From assembly GCF_015904235.1 (NCBI RefSeq), contig NZ_JADZLT010000042.1:1-64000 (forward strand): a DNA stretch of 64,000 nucleotides, read 5' to 3'. The notes under the pieces are model-generated. The model saw nothing but the letters and a program-made list of their open reading frames with translations. It made no database searches and had not been told where the DNA came from. This document shows positions 35,131 through 45,934 of the stretch, in pieces. Positions within the stretch are counted from its first letter, which is position 1. Each line of letters begins with the position of its first letter. The DNA comes from Methylobrevis albus (GTDB lineage: Bacteria; Pseudomonadota; Alphaproteobacteria; Rhizobiales; Pleomorphomonadaceae). A program made the translations under genes and the position numbers.

Positions 35131-35264
35131 GTGGGCTTGACCCGGCAACCACTCGCCGTGCCACAGACAACACGGCTTCATGATTAGTCAAATCATTTCA
35201 GTCGGATAGAACAATCCAACCGGCAACGCTATTGGGTTGCCGGGTCAAGCCCGGCAATGACGGC
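35131..35264. repeat. Pair of inverted REP-like palindromes
   Basis: GTGGGCTTGACCCGGCAACC (from 35131) and GGGTTGCCGGGTCAAGCCCGG (from 35234) are inverted copies of the unit seen at 2241-2378. An AT-rich stretch of about 80 bp separates the two units. Confidence 0.7.
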
Positions 35265-35402
35265 TGAGGGGGTTGTGATCGGTCATGCGATCGAGGGACC
35301 TGTGATCGGGAACCACGAGGGCGTCCGCGCTGTCACATGGTCGGGGGCGCTGCTCGGGCGCACTCCGGACCCGCCACCACCACCCGGCCCATCAACGCCC
35401 GC

Positions 35403-35597
35403 TCACGCCATGATGTCGACGAGCTGACCCATGCCGGCGGGCGCTGCGGCGCGGGCGCTTTCGACCGAGGCGTCGAGCATCGCGACCATGGACTGCGCCA
35501 TCTCGTTCTGCTGCTTGACCATGGCGACGCCGAGCGACGACTGCAGCTGCGCCGCATTCGCAGCCATGGCCATCATGGCGATCGAGGTGACGTCCAC
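35403..35597 (-). CDS. YjfB-like small protein (putative motility protein)
   Basis: A 64-residue protein starting MDVTSIAMMAMAANAAQLQSSLG. The MDV(T/S)xIAxxxM start, helical VAMVKQQNEMAQSMVAMLDA and length fit the YjfB family, small proteins often labelled putative motility protein and found near flagellar genes in other genomes. No flagellar gene is in this window. It stands alone between a repeat region and the convergent-side cobW gene, on the same strand as cobW. Confidence 0.75.
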   Translation of the reverse strand: MDVTSIAMMAMAANAAQLQSSLGVAMVKQQNEMAQSMVAMLDASVESARAAAPAGMGQLVDIMA

Positions 35598-35679
35598 GGC
35601 CCGAGCATCCCGTCTGCTGAAGAAGAGCGACCGGTTCGACGGTGCGCCGACATCGTGAAGAAAATCCTAACGGCCGTCG

Positions 35680-36852
35680 TCAGCGCGGGCCCGAGAAGCC
35701 CGCGAGGCTGAGCGGGTTGTCGAACATCGCGGCGGCGTCGGGCGTGTCGACGGCGAGGGTGCCGGCGAAGGCGTCGAACAGCCGGCGCACGAAGGCTTCC
35801 TCGAGGTCGCGGGTGATGAAGACGAGCCGGGTGCGGTGGTCGGCGTCGGGCCAGGCCGGCAGGCGGACGGGCGGATGGAACACCTTTTGCACGCCGTGCA
35901 CCACCATCGGCCGCTCCGGATCCTCGGCGAGCCGCACGATTCCCTTCATGCGCAACAGCCGCTCGCCGTGCGCCGAGCGCAGCAGGTCGAGGAACATCTC
36001 GAGCGCACCGACGGCGACCGCCCGGTCGGTGGTCAGCGCGAAGGAACGGATGTGGGCGTCGTGGCGGTTGAGGTAGTTGGCATGACCTTGGGCGTGCGCA
36101 TGGCCGTGGTCATGGTCATGACCGTGCCCGTGATCATGATGGTGGTGGCCGTGCCCGTGGTCGTCGTAGGCCTCGGCCGCGAGCCAGCGGCGGACGTCGG
36201 CGGTCTTCGTCGCCTCGTCCCAGAGGCCGGCATGGAGCAGGGCGGCCGGCGTCGCGGCGCCGTCCGCGGCATCGAGCACCGGGGCCGCCGGATTGAGCCG
36301 GGCGAGGCGGCGGACGAGGCTCGCCCGCGCGGCGGCGCCCTCGGGCATGTCGGTCTTGGTGAGGACGATCCGGTCGGCGACGGCGGCCTGCTTCACCGCC
36401 TCCATATGCGCGTCGAGCGTCGCCGCGCCGTTGACCGCGTCGACCAGGGTGACCACGCCGTCGAGCCGGTAGCGCAGCACGAGGTAGGGGTGCGCCATGA
36501 TGGTGTGCAGCACCGGCGCCGGGTCGGCGAGGCCGGTGGTCTCGATCACCACGCGCGACAGCCGGTCCATGCGGTCGTTGTCGATGCGGCGGAGGAAATT
36601 CTCCAGCGCGGCGACGAGGTCGCCGCGGATGGTGCAGCAGAGGCAGCCGGAGGCGAGTTCGACGATGCCGTCGTCGGCCTCGACGAAGAGATGGTCGAGG
36701 CCGACTTCGCCGAATTCGTTGATGATCACCGCCGCGTCCCGCATCGCCGGGTCGGCGAGCAGCCGGTTGAGCAGCGTGGTCTTGCCGGCACCGAGAAAGC
36801 CGGTCAGCACCGTGACGGGGATCGGTTCGCGCCTCTGTCTCGCCTCGGTCAT
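35680..36852 (-). CDS. CobW/COG0523-family GTPase with His-rich segment
   Basis: A 390-residue metal-handling GTPase. Walker A GFLGAGKTT lies at 18-26, the metal-binding CLCC motif in SGCLCCTIRGD, and the guanine motif TKTD follows. A histidine-rich segment with runs such as [20 protein letters not shown] lies at about 230-262, before the C-terminal CobW_C domain. COG0523 proteins insert or buffer zinc, cobalt or nickel. The nearby urease locus makes nickel conceivable, and zinc is the commoner metal; the sequence cannot decide. The ATG overlaps the SRPBCC gene stop by 4 bases. Confidence 0.9.
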   Translation of the reverse strand: MTEARQRREPIPVTVLTGFLGAGKTTLLNRLLADPAMRDAAVIINEFGEVGLDHLFVEADDGIVELASGCLCCTIRGDLVAALENFLRRIDNDRMDRLSRVVIETTGLADPAPVLHTIMAHPYLVLRYRLDGVVTLVDAVNGAATLDAHMEAVKQAAVADRIVLTKTDMPEGAAARASLVRRLARLNPAAPVLDAADGAATPAALLHAGLWDEATKTADVRRWLAAEAYDDHGHGHHHHDHGHGHDHDHGHAHAQGHANYLNRHDAHIRSFALTTDRAVAVGALEMFLDLLRSAHGERLLRMKGIVRLAEDPERPMVVHGVQKVFHPPVRLPAWPDADHRTRLVFITRDLEEAFVRRLFDAFAGTLAVDTPDAAAMFDNPLSLAGFSGPR

Positions 36853-37358
36853 CTCATGCTCCCGCCGTGCGTCGCCCGCGATCCATCCGCCGCCCTGCCG
36901 CCGACACCTGGGCCGCCGCGCCGGATCGCCTCCGCCCGGCCGTCGGCGAGGTCGGTGGCGAGCGCCTCGGCGATCCGGCTGCGCATGCCGGCCATGAAGG
37001 CGAGCGCGATGCGGCCCTTGAAGGTCTCGGGCGTCGCCGTGATGGTCAGCGCCGCCCGGGTGCCGCCTTCGGCGGGCGCAAGGTCGATGCCGAGGGTGAA
37101 GCGCGTGCCGACGGCGCGGGTTTCGAACAGGATATGGTACGGCGCGTCGAGCGCCACCACCATCAGCTTCACCCGCTCGGTGTGGCCGAACATCGTGCGG
37201 GTCTCGAAGAAGCGGGATTTGAGCCGCAGCGGCGGGTCGGTGATCATCTCCACCGCGTCGACGCCGCTGAGGAACCGGGGATAGGCGGGGAAATCGGTGA
37301 AGGTGTCGAAGGCGGTTTCGGGCGACACCGGCAGCATCGCCTCGGCGGAGATCTCCAT
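36849..37358 (-). CDS. SRPBCC-family (START-like) protein
   Basis: A 169-residue protein with the helix-grip fold: AMLPVSPETAFDTFTDFPAYPRFL at the start, a row of beta strands, and a long C-terminal helix (PETFKGRIALAFMAGMRSRIAEALATDLA). Such domains bind hydrophobic ligands or act as polyketide cyclase-like or Coq10-like carriers. The last 25 residues are Gly-rich and probably disordered. It is coupled to cobW by an ATGA overlap, but no shared function is known. Confidence 0.78.
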   Translation of the reverse strand: MEISAEAMLPVSPETAFDTFTDFPAYPRFLSGVDAVEMITDPPLRLKSRFFETRTMFGHTERVKLMVVALDAPYHILFETRAVGTRFTLGIDLAPAEGGTRAALTITATPETFKGRIALAFMAGMRSRIAEALATDLADGRAEAIRRGGPGVGGRAADGSRATHGGSMR

Positions 37359-37520
37359 CGCTCAGGCCTTTCGAAAACATGCGGCGGCCGCCGCGACTGC
37401 GGCGGGAGGGGCAGGACCGGGTCCGGTGCGACGGGCGCCGCCCCGGAGCTTATGTGGGCCCCGCGCCGGTGCCGGCCCCCGGATGCCGAGGGGGCGGCTC
37501 GGGGGCCGCTCGGGAGGCGA

Positions 37521-38774
37521 TCAGGGCCGGGGGCGCGGCTGGGCGGCGGCGGGGTCGAAGGCGTCGGCGGTGGCGGAGGGATCGATGGTCGCGAACGGCA
37601 GCGGGCGCAGCGGCGGCAGCGGCACGATGCCGGGGCCCGACGCCGCGTAGGCGGTGAGGTGATCGGAGATCGCGAGTTCGTCGCCCGAGCCGGTGCCGGC
37701 TTCGGCGACGACACCGACCGGCCCTTCGGCGCCGCCGAGCGACAGCGCCACCGCGGTGACGGTCGGCGAGCGCGGCAGCAGCAGCGACGGGCCCGGCGCC
37801 TTGATCTTGCGCGCCTCCTCGCGGCCTTCGCCGCAGACGTAGGGGCGCATGTCGAAGGGGGCGGCGGCGGGCGTCTGCGACGGGCGCAGCGTCTCGAGCT
37901 TCTGGCGACCGCCGAACAGGCCGCCGCGGTTGCCGAAGGCCTTCTCGATCAGCTGCGCGGTCTTTTCCGAGCGATAGGCGGAGTTCGGCTCGCCGAGCAC
38001 CACGGCGACGATGCGGCGGCCGTCCCGCGTCGCGCTGGCGACGACGTTGAAGCCGGACGAACAGATGTAGCCGGTCTTCATGCCGTCGCTGCCGGGGTAG
38101 CGTTCGAGCAGGTCGTTGTGCGAGCGGACGATCTGGCGGCCGACGGAGAAGGCGGTGATGCGGAACATCTCCGCATGCTCGGGAAAGCCGACGATCAGCG
38201 CGCGGGTAAGGATGCCGAGGTCGCGGGCGGTCGACCACTGGCCGGGGTCGGGCAGGCCGTTCGGGTTGGTCCAGCGCGAGCCGGTCATGCCGAGGCGGCG
38301 CGAGGTCTCGTTCATGCGGGCGATGAAGGCCGGCTCGCTGCCGGAGATCGATTCGGCGATCGCGACGGCGACGTCGTTGGCCGACTTCACGATCATCATC
38401 TTCAGCGCCGCGTCGAGGGTCAGCACCGTGCCGGCCTTGAAGCCCATCTTGCTCGGCGGCTCGGCGAGCGCCCGGGCCGAGATGGTCACCGGGGAGCGCG
38501 GCGTCACCTCGCCCGCCCGCATCGCCTCGAAGGCGACATAGGCGGTCATCAGCTTGGTGATCGAGGCCGGATACCAGGGCGCGAAGGCGTCGTTCTCGTC
38601 GAGCACCTCGCCGGTGCGGGCGTCGAAGACGAGGAAGGGCGAGGCCATCGCGGAGAACGGGGCGGCGAGCGCCACGAGCAGCGCCAGCAGGCCCGCCGCC
38701 CAGCGCGGCGCGCGGCGCCGCAGCAGGGAATGGCCGGCGGCCGGGCTGAATATCTCGAAGTCGGATGCGGACAC
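37521..38774 (-). CDS. D-alanyl-D-alanine carboxypeptidase (DacF/PBP5-like)
   Basis: About 417 residues, a serine-type low-molecular-mass penicillin-binding protein that trims peptidoglycan pentapeptides in the periplasm. All three active-site motifs are intact: SITK (71-74), SAN (131-133) and KTG (233-235). A basic stretch and hydrophobic segment (RRRAPRWAAGLLALLVALAAPFSAMA) act as the export signal. Both candidate starts are GTG (38774 or 38858), neither with a strong Shine-Dalgarno; the shorter is given. After the catalytic domain about 150 proline/alanine-rich residues follow in place of a typical PBP5 domain with amphipathic anchor. Confidence 0.9.
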   Translation of the reverse strand: MSASDFEIFSPAAGHSLLRRRAPRWAAGLLALLVALAAPFSAMASPFLVFDARTGEVLDENDAFAPWYPASITKLMTAYVAFEAMRAGEVTPRSPVTISARALAEPPSKMGFKAGTVLTLDAALKMMIVKSANDVAVAIAESISGSEPAFIARMNETSRRLGMTGSRWTNPNGLPDPGQWSTARDLGILTRALIVGFPEHAEMFRITAFSVGRQIVRSHNDLLERYPGSDGMKTGYICSSGFNVVASATRDGRRIVAVVLGEPNSAYRSEKTAQLIEKAFGNRGGLFGGRQKLETLRPSQTPAAAPFDMRPYVCGEGREEARKIKAPGPSLLLPRSPTVTAVALSLGGAEGPVGVVAEAGTGSGDELAISDHLTAYAASGPGIVPLPPLRPLPFATIDPSATADAFDPAAAQPRPRP

Positions 38775-39107
38775 GGGCGGTTCTCGTCGATTTGCGTCGG
38801 GCGGGTCCAGGGACCGCGGCGGGAACGGCGCACCTTGCGCCGCCGCAGCGGGGTTCACCGTCGTCCGGGCCTCGGCTCGAAAGGCCCGACAGGCTGTTTA
38901 CCCGAAAACGCTGCGCTGCGGCAGGGCCACGGGCGCCTTTCGGGGGACATCCTCAACCGGTTCTGCCGGCGGTGGCGGAACCGGCGGGACAGGCTTGCCT
39001 TCACGGCCGATTGCCGCCACTCATGGGCGGCTTTTGCGGCTGCGAAGGCGCGCCGCATCCGGCGAGCAGCTTCACCGCCGCAACAAACCGGAGAATGTGA
39101 CCTCAGC
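38775..39107. other. Intergenic region before ureD
   Basis: This gap holds the divergent promoters of the carboxypeptidase and the urease operon. I see no clear sigma-54 or sigma-70 promoter. If the carboxypeptidase starts at 38858 the gap shrinks to about 250 bp. Confidence 0.4.
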
Positions 39108-39947
39108 ATGACTGCGACGGCGGGCGAAGCGGCTTTTCCCCTGCAGCGCGCCCGCGGCGCGGCGGAGGTCACCTTCAAGGCGGTCGGCGGCACGACGCGG
39201 CTCGACGTGCTGCGGCAGGAGGGCTGCTGCAAGGTGCGCCTGCCGCGCACCCACGACGGCGTGCCGCTCGCCGTCCTGATCAACACGGCCGGCGGCGTCA
39301 CCGGCGGCGACGATCTCGGCTACGCGGTCGGCTGGGGCGCCGGCACGCGGGCCACCGCCACCACCCAGGCCGCCGAGCGAATCTACCGCCGCGCGTCGGG
39401 CCGCGGCCGCATCGTGTCGCGCCTGACGATCGCCGCGGACGCCGTCGCCGAATGGCTGCCGCAGGAGACCATCGTGTTCGACCGCGCCGGGCTCGAGCGG
39501 CGGCTCGAGGTCGAGACGACGGCGTCGGCATCGCTCACCGCCGTCGAGCAGGTCGTGCTCGGCCGCACCGCGAGCGGCGAGGAGGTGCGCGAGGCCGCGA
39601 TCACCGACGCCTGGCGCGTCCGGCGCGACGGCAAGCTGATCTATGCCGACACGCTGCGGCTCGACGGCGACATCCGCGCGGCTCTCGCCGGCCCCGCCAC
39701 CGGACGGGGCGGGCGGGCGTTTGCCACCATCCTCCACATCGCGCCGGATGCCGAGCAGCGGCTGGAGGCGGCGCGCGACCTGATCGCGGGGCTCGGCGCC
39801 GACGGGGTGGATGCGGGCGCCAGCGCTTTCGACGGCCTGCTCGCCATCCGCCTGCTCGCCCCGGGCGGCCGGGCGATCCGCGACGGCGTGGTGCGCTTCC
39901 TCGAAGCCTTCCGCGGCCGGTCGCTGCCGCGGAACTGGTCGTGCTGA
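39108..39947 (+). CDS. ureD: Urease accessory protein UreD
   Basis: A 279-residue accessory protein that binds apo-urease and with UreF and UreG guides nickel insertion. Family motifs: RLDVLRQEGCCKVRLPR, INTAGGVTGGDDL, TTQAAERIYR, EWLPQETIVFDRAGLERRLEV and the C-terminal RGRSLPRNW. Full length. The ATG at 39108 starts 10 bases after a weak GACC/GAG region and matches the usual N-terminus. First gene of the urease cluster; 129 bp separate it from ureA. Confidence 0.95.
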   Translation: MTATAGEAAFPLQRARGAAEVTFKAVGGTTRLDVLRQEGCCKVRLPRTHDGVPLAVLINTAGGVTGGDDLGYAVGWGAGTRATATTQAAERIYRRASGRGRIVSRLTIAADAVAEWLPQETIVFDRAGLERRLEVETTASASLTAVEQVVLGRTASGEEVREAAITDAWRVRRDGKLIYADTLRLDGDIRAALAGPATGRGGRAFATILHIAPDAEQRLEAARDLIAGLGADGVDAGASAFDGLLAIRLLAPGGRAIRDGVVRFLEAFRGRSLPRNWSC

Positions 39948-40076
39948 CGGCTTAGGCAGGACGGGCAGGCGCGGGATTACGCCTTTTGCCGCAACTCGGC
40001 ACGAAAGCTGTTTTCATCGGCGGCGAACTTGTTCTAGCTTCCGGGAAATTCCAACCACGAGGGCTGGTCCGGCGCC

Positions 40077-40379
40077 ATGAATCTCACTCCCCGCGAGAAG
40101 GACAAGCTGCTGATCTCGGTGGCGGCGATGGTCGCCCGCAACCGGCTCGCCCGCGGCGTGAAGCTCAACTATCCGGAAGCGATCGCGCTGATCACCGATT
40201 TCGTCGTCGAGGGCGCGCGCGACGGGCGCAGCGTGGCCGACCTGATGGCCGCCGGCGCGCATGTGATCAGCCGCGAGCAGGTGATGCCGGGAATTCCTGA
40301 AATGATCCACGACGTGCAGGTCGAGGCGACGTTCCCGGACGGGACCAAGCTGGTGACGGTGCACGAGCCGATCCGCTGA
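40077..40379 (+). CDS. ureA: Urease gamma subunit
   Basis: A 100-residue structural subunit with the canonical [13 protein letters not shown] start, [17 protein letters not shown], and [22 protein letters not shown]. Complete. It forms the (UreABC)3 enzyme with ureB and ureC in the cytoplasm, hydrolysing urea to ammonia and carbamate. Confidence 0.98.
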   Translation: MNLTPREKDKLLISVAAMVARNRLARGVKLNYPEAIALITDFVVEGARDGRSVADLMAAGAHVISREQVMPGIPEMIHDVQVEATFPDGTKLVTVHEPIR

Positions 40380-40406
40380 GGGGTGACGAGACGACGGGGG
40401 CGGGTG

Positions 40407-40688
40407 ATGCTGGAACTTCGGCCGAACTGCGAATGCTGTGACCGCGACCTGCCGCCGGCGAGCCGCGCGGCGATGATCTGCACCTTCGAGTGCACCTTCT
40501 GCGCGGATTGCGCCGCCGGGGTGCTCGGCGGGGTCTGTCCCAACTGCGGCGGCGAACTGGTGCGCCGCCCGGTCCGCCCGGCGGGCAAGCTCGCCCGATT
40601 CCCCGCCTCGACCACGCGCGTGCTGAAACCAGATGGCTGCGCCGCGGTCGCCCCGCCGGCCGCCGACCCAGAGGAACGTGCCGCATGA
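40407..40688 (+). CDS. DUF1272 cysteine-rich protein
   Basis: A 93-residue protein whose first 60 residues are the DUF1272 domain: [46 protein letters not shown]. Ten cysteines are arranged in CxxC-like pairs that almost surely bind zinc or another metal. The ATG 40407 follows GGGGGCGGGTG. It is inserted between ureA and ureB and overlaps ureB by 4 bases, so it is translated with the urease subunits. DUF1272 genes are found in many places in genomes and have no known urease link. Confidence 0.88.
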   Translation: MLELRPNCECCDRDLPPASRAAMICTFECTFCADCAAGVLGGVCPNCGGELVRRPVRPAGKLARFPASTTRVLKPDGCAAVAPPAADPEERAA

Positions 40689-40996
40689 TCCCCGGAGAAG
40701 TGTTCCCCGCCGAGGGCGAGATCGAGCTCAACGCCGGGCTCGAGACCGTGACGATCGAGGTCGCCAACACCGGCGACCGGCCGATCCAGGTCGGCAGCCA
40801 CTATCATTTCGCCGAGACCAACGCCGGCCTCGCCTTCGACCGCGCCGCCGCCCGCGGCCTGCGCCTCGACATCCCCGCCGGCACCGCCGTGCGCTTCGAG
40901 CCCGGCCAGAGCCGCAGCGTCACGCTGGTGCCGTTCCGCGGCAAGCGGGAGGTTTTCGGGTTCCGGGGGCAGGTGATGGGCGGACTGGACACGTGA
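40685..40996 (+). CDS. ureB: Urease beta subunit
   Basis: A 103-residue subunit with the canonical [18 protein letters not shown] start, [21 protein letters not shown], and [23 protein letters not shown]. Complete. The start overlaps the DUF1272 stop (ATGA) and its stop overlaps the lipoprotein GTG start, so three proteins are coupled. Confidence 0.98.
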   Translation: MIPGEVFPAEGEIELNAGLETVTIEVANTGDRPIQVGSHYHFAETNAGLAFDRAAARGLRLDIPAGTAVRFEPGQSRSVTLVPFRGKREVFGFRGQVMGGLDT

Positions 40997-41388
40997 GGGC
41001 CGGCGCCACCCACAGGCCTTTTCGAGCTGACACTCGCCGCATTCTGGTTGGCCTTGCCCTCGCGGCCGGGATCGCCGGGTGCGTCTCGGGTGGCTCCGGC
41101 GAGAACCGGACGTCGGCGGCGCTGCTCGAAGATTTCATGTTCATCAACCCGGCCATGGACTGTCCTGCTCCCGTTCGGATCAATCACGAAAAGCACCAGG
41201 CGATCCTCGATATCGTCAAGCGGGACGAGAGCCTGGCCGCCGGGGCGATGCAGGCGTCGGCGGTCGGCGGCGCGCGGGCGGCCGATCAGATGATCGGCTC
41301 GCGCGGGCTCGCCGCCTATTGCGCCGAGGTCGTGAAGCGGTACGGGCCGGCCGGGACGCTCTATCCGGGGTTGATCGATGTCAGCTAG
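40993..41388 (+). CDS. Small lipoprotein coupled to ureB
   Basis: About 131 residues from GTG 40993, which overlaps the ureB stop in a GTGA. The N-terminus has arginines, a hydrophobic stretch and a lipobox: [15 protein letters not shown], so the mature lipoprotein starts at that Cys. Downstream: [40 protein letters not shown] and a helical Ala-rich tail. I recognise no family. The position right after ureB suggests co-expression; a link to urea or nickel is only a guess. The mature part has two further cysteines that may form a disulfide. Confidence 0.7.
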   Translation: MRAGATHRPFRADTRRILVGLALAAGIAGCVSGGSGENRTSAALLEDFMFINPAMDCPAPVRINHEKHQAILDIVKRDESLAAGAMQASAVGGARAADQMIGSRGLAAYCAEVVKRYGPAGTLYPGLIDVS

Positions 41389-41434
41389 AGCGGGCTGCGG
41401 CCGATGATCGAGGGGCGGACGGGGGAATGAAACT

Positions 41435-41478
41435 GGAGCTCTAGTCGGAAACATGAGAGAATTTCCGACCAGAGCTCC
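41435..41478. promoter_or_regulatory. 17-bp inverted repeat before toxin-antitoxin operon
   Basis: GGAGCTCTAGTCGGAAA (41435-41451) and TTTCCGACCAGAGCTCC (41462-41478) pair with one mismatch around a 10-base spacer, 19 bases before the antitoxin ATG. No T-run follows. This is the place expected of an autoregulatory operator for an AbrB-type antitoxin; it could also be the scar of an insertion. Confidence 0.6.
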
Positions 41479-41496
41479 TATCGTCGGAAGATGCCC

Positions 41497-41766
41497 ATGA
41501 CGTCGCATGTTGCCACCCTGTCGCCGAAAGGCCAGATCACAATCCCGGGACAACTGCGGGACGCACTCGGAATCGCAGCGGGCGACCGCGTCGAGTTGCA
41601 AGTCTTGCGGGATGGCACCGTGCTGCTGCGGCCGATCACGACTACCCTCGACGAGTTGTTCGGATCGATGCCCTACGACGGCCCGGCGCGCAGCATCGCG
41701 GAGATCAACGCGGGCATTGCCGAAGCCGCCGCGGAGGCCGGCTCGGCCGGAAGAGATCCGGCATGA
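41497..41766 (+). CDS. AbrB/SpoVT-type antitoxin (VapB-like)
   Basis: An 89-residue protein whose first 45 residues are a swapped-hairpin AbrB DNA-binding domain (VATLSPKGQITIPGQLRDALGIAAGDRVELQV). The rest is a helical toxin-binding tail. ATG 41497 has GGAAG six bases upstream. The stop overlaps the PIN toxin start by 4 bases, the classical VapBC arrangement. The antitoxin should neutralise the toxin and repress the operon by binding DNA near the inverted repeat. Confidence 0.9.
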   Translation: MTSHVATLSPKGQITIPGQLRDALGIAAGDRVELQVLRDGTVLLRPITTTLDELFGSMPYDGPARSIAEINAGIAEAAAEAGSAGRDPA

Positions 41767-42161
41767 TCGCCGTCGACACGAACGTCCTCCTGCGGATCGC
41801 GGTGGTCGATACGCCCGAGCAGTCCGAGCGCGCCCGCCGCCTCTTTGAATCGGCCGCTGCGACCGGGACCACGGTCGTCGTCTCGCCGATCGTGCTGGTC
41901 GAGACGGTCTGGGCACTGCGCAAGGTGTTCCGGCAGCCGCAGGGGCTGATCGCCGCCTTCCTCGAAAAGGTGCTGCGCACGCCGTTCATCCAGATCGTCG
42001 ATCGGGACATCGTCCAGACCGCGGTCGTCGACTACACCGCCGGGCGCGCCGATTTCGCCGACTATCTCATCGCCGCCTACGCCGAGCGCGAGACCGTTAC
42101 GGCGATCTATTCCTTCGATGCGGACGCGATCGCGAGCCGCCGGTTCATCGCCGTCCCCTGA
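41763..42161 (+). CDS. PIN-domain toxin (VapC family)
   Basis: A 132-residue PIN domain ribonuclease. The first acidic residue is in MIAVDTNVLLRI (Asp5), followed by VLVETVWAL (Glu), GRADFADYLIAAYA and YSFDADAI (acids of the metal site). All four acid positions look intact, so the toxin is probably active. VapC toxins cleave tRNA or rRNA. It lies between ureB and ureC; plasmid/genomic stabilisation of the locus is a possible consequence. Confidence 0.9.
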   Translation: MIAVDTNVLLRIAVVDTPEQSERARRLFESAAATGTTVVVSPIVLVETVWALRKVFRQPQGLIAAFLEKVLRTPFIQIVDRDIVQTAVVDYTAGRADFADYLIAAYAERETVTAIYSFDADAIASRRFIAVP

Positions 42162-42287
42162 GATCGCCGCAGGAGTCTTACCCTATGTCCGCCCTGCCCC
42201 TGCCGCCCCACCTCGATCGGCCCGTCGATTGCTTGTCCGGCCCGGTCACGGCCTGATCCGGGGGGCCGTGGTTCACGAGGGACGCCC

Positions 42288-42686
42288 ATGTCGATCAGGC
42301 TGAATCGCGAGAGGAAAGTGCTCTTCATGGATGAAGCGGGTGCTGCAACTGCCGCCGGCAACCCGGCGCACTGCTGCCAGACCATGACGGACGCGCTGAC
42401 GAACGACTGCGAAATCCACGCTGACGAGCCCTTCGAGTGCGCGGACATGTTGTTCTCCTACAGCGACAAGTTCGATGAATACGGATTGATCGTTCACGAC
42501 GGCGGATCTGCGGTCATCTTGATCGACTTCTGCCCGTTCTGTGGCACCAGGCTACCTTCAAGCCGCCGGGACGACTGGTTCGATGAAGTGGAAGCTCTCG
42601 GCTTTTCGGACTTCGACGATCCGGCGATCCCGACCAAGTACGCAACCTCCGCATGGCGTCTCGACAACCTCAAGAAAACGGACTGA
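42288..42686 (+). CDS. DUF6980-type hypothetical protein
   Basis: About 132 residues (or 119 from ATG 42327). Features: [69 protein letters not shown]. The CPFCGTRLP zinc-ribbon-like end with the upstream HCC resembles the small DUF6980 family of cytoplasmic proteins. No function is known. It ends 5 bp before ureC, and base use is somewhat less GC-rich than in neighbours, hinting at insertion into the operon together with the toxin-antitoxin pair. Confidence 0.75.
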   Translation: MSIRLNRERKVLFMDEAGAATAAGNPAHCCQTMTDALTNDCEIHADEPFECADMLFSYSDKFDEYGLIVHDGGSAVILIDFCPFCGTRLPSSRRDDWFDEVEALGFSDFDDPAIPTKYATSAWRLDNLKKTD

Positions 42687-42691
42687 AGCCG

Positions 42692-44407
<1,716 letters not shown>

Positions 44408-44451
44408 GGGCGACTGGGGTCGCCATTCATTGAACCGAATGAAAGAAACCC

Positions 44452-45090
44452 ATGTCCGAATTCTCCCTGCACTGCTTCGTCGAGAGCGGCAATGCCTACA
44501 AGGCGGCGCTGATGCTGGAGCTTTGCGGTTGCGACTGGTCGCCGGTGCTGGTGCCGTTCTTCGCGGGGGCGACGCGCACGCCGGAATGGCGCGACAGCGT
44601 CAACGAGATGGGCGAGGCGCCGGTGCTGGAGCACAAGGGCGCCGATGGCATGGTCCGGCTGACGCAGTCGGGCGTCATCCTCGACTATCTCGCCGGCCTC
44701 ACCGGCCAGTTCGGCCCCGCGGACGAGCAGGAACGGCGCGAGATCCTGCGCTGGATCCTGTTCGACAACCACAAGTTCACCAGCTACTACGCCACGCTGC
44801 GTTTTCTCTACGGCTTGCAGAAGACCGGCGAGACGCCGGTGACGGAGTGGCTGCGCGGCCGGGCGCGGGCCGCCTACGGCATCGTCGACAAGCATCTGGC
44901 GGCAAGCGATTTCCTCGTCGGCGGCCGGCCGACGATCGCCGACCTCTCGCTCGCCGGCTACGCCTACTACAGCGAACCGACCGGCATCGACCGGGCGGCG
45001 GAGTTTCCGGCGGTCGAGGCCTGGGCAGCGCGGATCGCGGCCTTGCCGGGCTGGAAGCCGCCGGCCGCCCTGATGCCGGCGCAGGCCTGA
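44452..45090 (+). CDS. Glutathione S-transferase-like protein
   Basis: A 212-residue GST fold: thioredoxin-like N-terminal domain ([51 protein letters not shown] with the conserved Ser-acid for glutathione) and an all-helical C-terminal domain with [17 protein letters not shown]. The N-terminal catalytic Ser/Cys lies in VESGNAYK. It sits 45 bp after ureC, before ureE. No urease-linked role for it is known; detoxification is a default inference. Confidence 0.88.
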   Translation: MSEFSLHCFVESGNAYKAALMLELCGCDWSPVLVPFFAGATRTPEWRDSVNEMGEAPVLEHKGADGMVRLTQSGVILDYLAGLTGQFGPADEQERREILRWILFDNHKFTSYYATLRFLYGLQKTGETPVTEWLRGRARAAYGIVDKHLAASDFLVGGRPTIADLSLAGYAYYSEPTGIDRAAEFPAVEAWAARIAALPGWKPPAALMPAQA

Positions 45091-45283
45091 GCGCCCCGGC
45101 CCGACCCGCTGTCCTCTCCGCGGGGCCGGGTCCATCCGGCGTGCGGTCGCTTGCGATCGGCGTCGACGCCCGCCGGAGAACGGGGTAAGCCAAACCCCTG
45201 AACCGGCCCTGAACCGCCGCCAAGCCACCCCTGCGGCGACCAGCCCCGCCTCGCCGGGAGGGCTGCCCCCACGGAGACCGACG

Positions 45284-45934
45284 ATGATCCGCGCCACCCG
45301 CATCCTGCCCGCCGGCAGCTTCACCGCCGAGCCGGCCGACCGCCTCTTTCTCGAGCGCGATGACCGCCACCGGCGCCGCCTCGTCATGCGCTGCACCGGC
45401 GGCACGGCGTTCCTGCTCGACCTGCCGGAGGCGAAGGTGATGAAGGAGGGCGACGGCCTCGAACTCGAGGACGGCCGGGTGATCCTCGTCACGGCAAAGC
45501 CCGAGCGGCTGCTCGAGATCACCGCCGACGACACCGCCCACCTCGTGCGCCTCGCCTGGCACCTCGGCAACCGCCACCTGCCGACCCAACTCGCCGGCGA
45601 CCGCCTGCTGATCCGCGAGGACCACGTCATCGAGGACATGGCCGTCAAGCTCGGCGCCCGGGTCGCGCATGTGCTGGCGCCGTTCGACCCGGAGGGCGGG
45701 GCGTATGGGCTCGGGGCGGTGCACGGGCACGATCATGGGCATCATGACCACGGGCATGGGCACGAGGGGCACGACCACGGGCATGCTCATGCCCACGATC
45801 ATGACCACGGCCACAGCCATGATCACGGGCACGCGCATGGCCACGATCATGATCATGATCATGATCATAGTCATGGGCACGACCACGCCCATCACCACGG
45901 CCCGGACTGCGGCTGCGGTCACGACCACAAGTGA
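45284..45934 (+). CDS. ureE: Urease accessory protein UreE with long His-rich tail
   Basis: A 216-residue nickel metallochaperone. The UreE N-terminal peptide-binding domain ([36 protein letters not shown]) and C-terminal metal-binding domain ([31 protein letters not shown]) are complete. After residue 150 follows a tail of about 70 residues with over 30 histidines in HDHG/HAHD-type repeats and a CGCGHDHK end. Such tails buffer many nickel ions; short ones are common, this one is long. The tail DNA is a CATGATCATGAT-type low-complexity repeat that likely changes length easily. Confidence 0.95.
   Translation: MIRATRILPAGSFTAEPADRLFLERDDRHRRRLVMRCTGGTAFLLDLPEAKVMKEGDGLELEDGRVILVTAKPERLLEITADDTAHLVRLAWHLGNRHLPTQLAGDRLLIREDHVIEDMAVKLGARVAHVLAPFDPEGGAYGLGAVHGHDHGHHDHGHGHEGHDHGHAHAHDHDHGHSHDHGHAHGHDHDHDHDHSHGHDHAHHHGPDCGCGHDHK

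Noticed and set aside
39997..40012. CGGCACGAAAGCTGTT upstream of ureA as a sigma-54 promoter
   Set aside because: The -24 half fits, but the -12 half has GT instead of GC and misses the TT; too weak to call.
45726..45930. Short repeated DNA units resembling a small CRISPR or tandem repeat
   Set aside because: The units are the His-rich codons of ureE, with no spacer structure.
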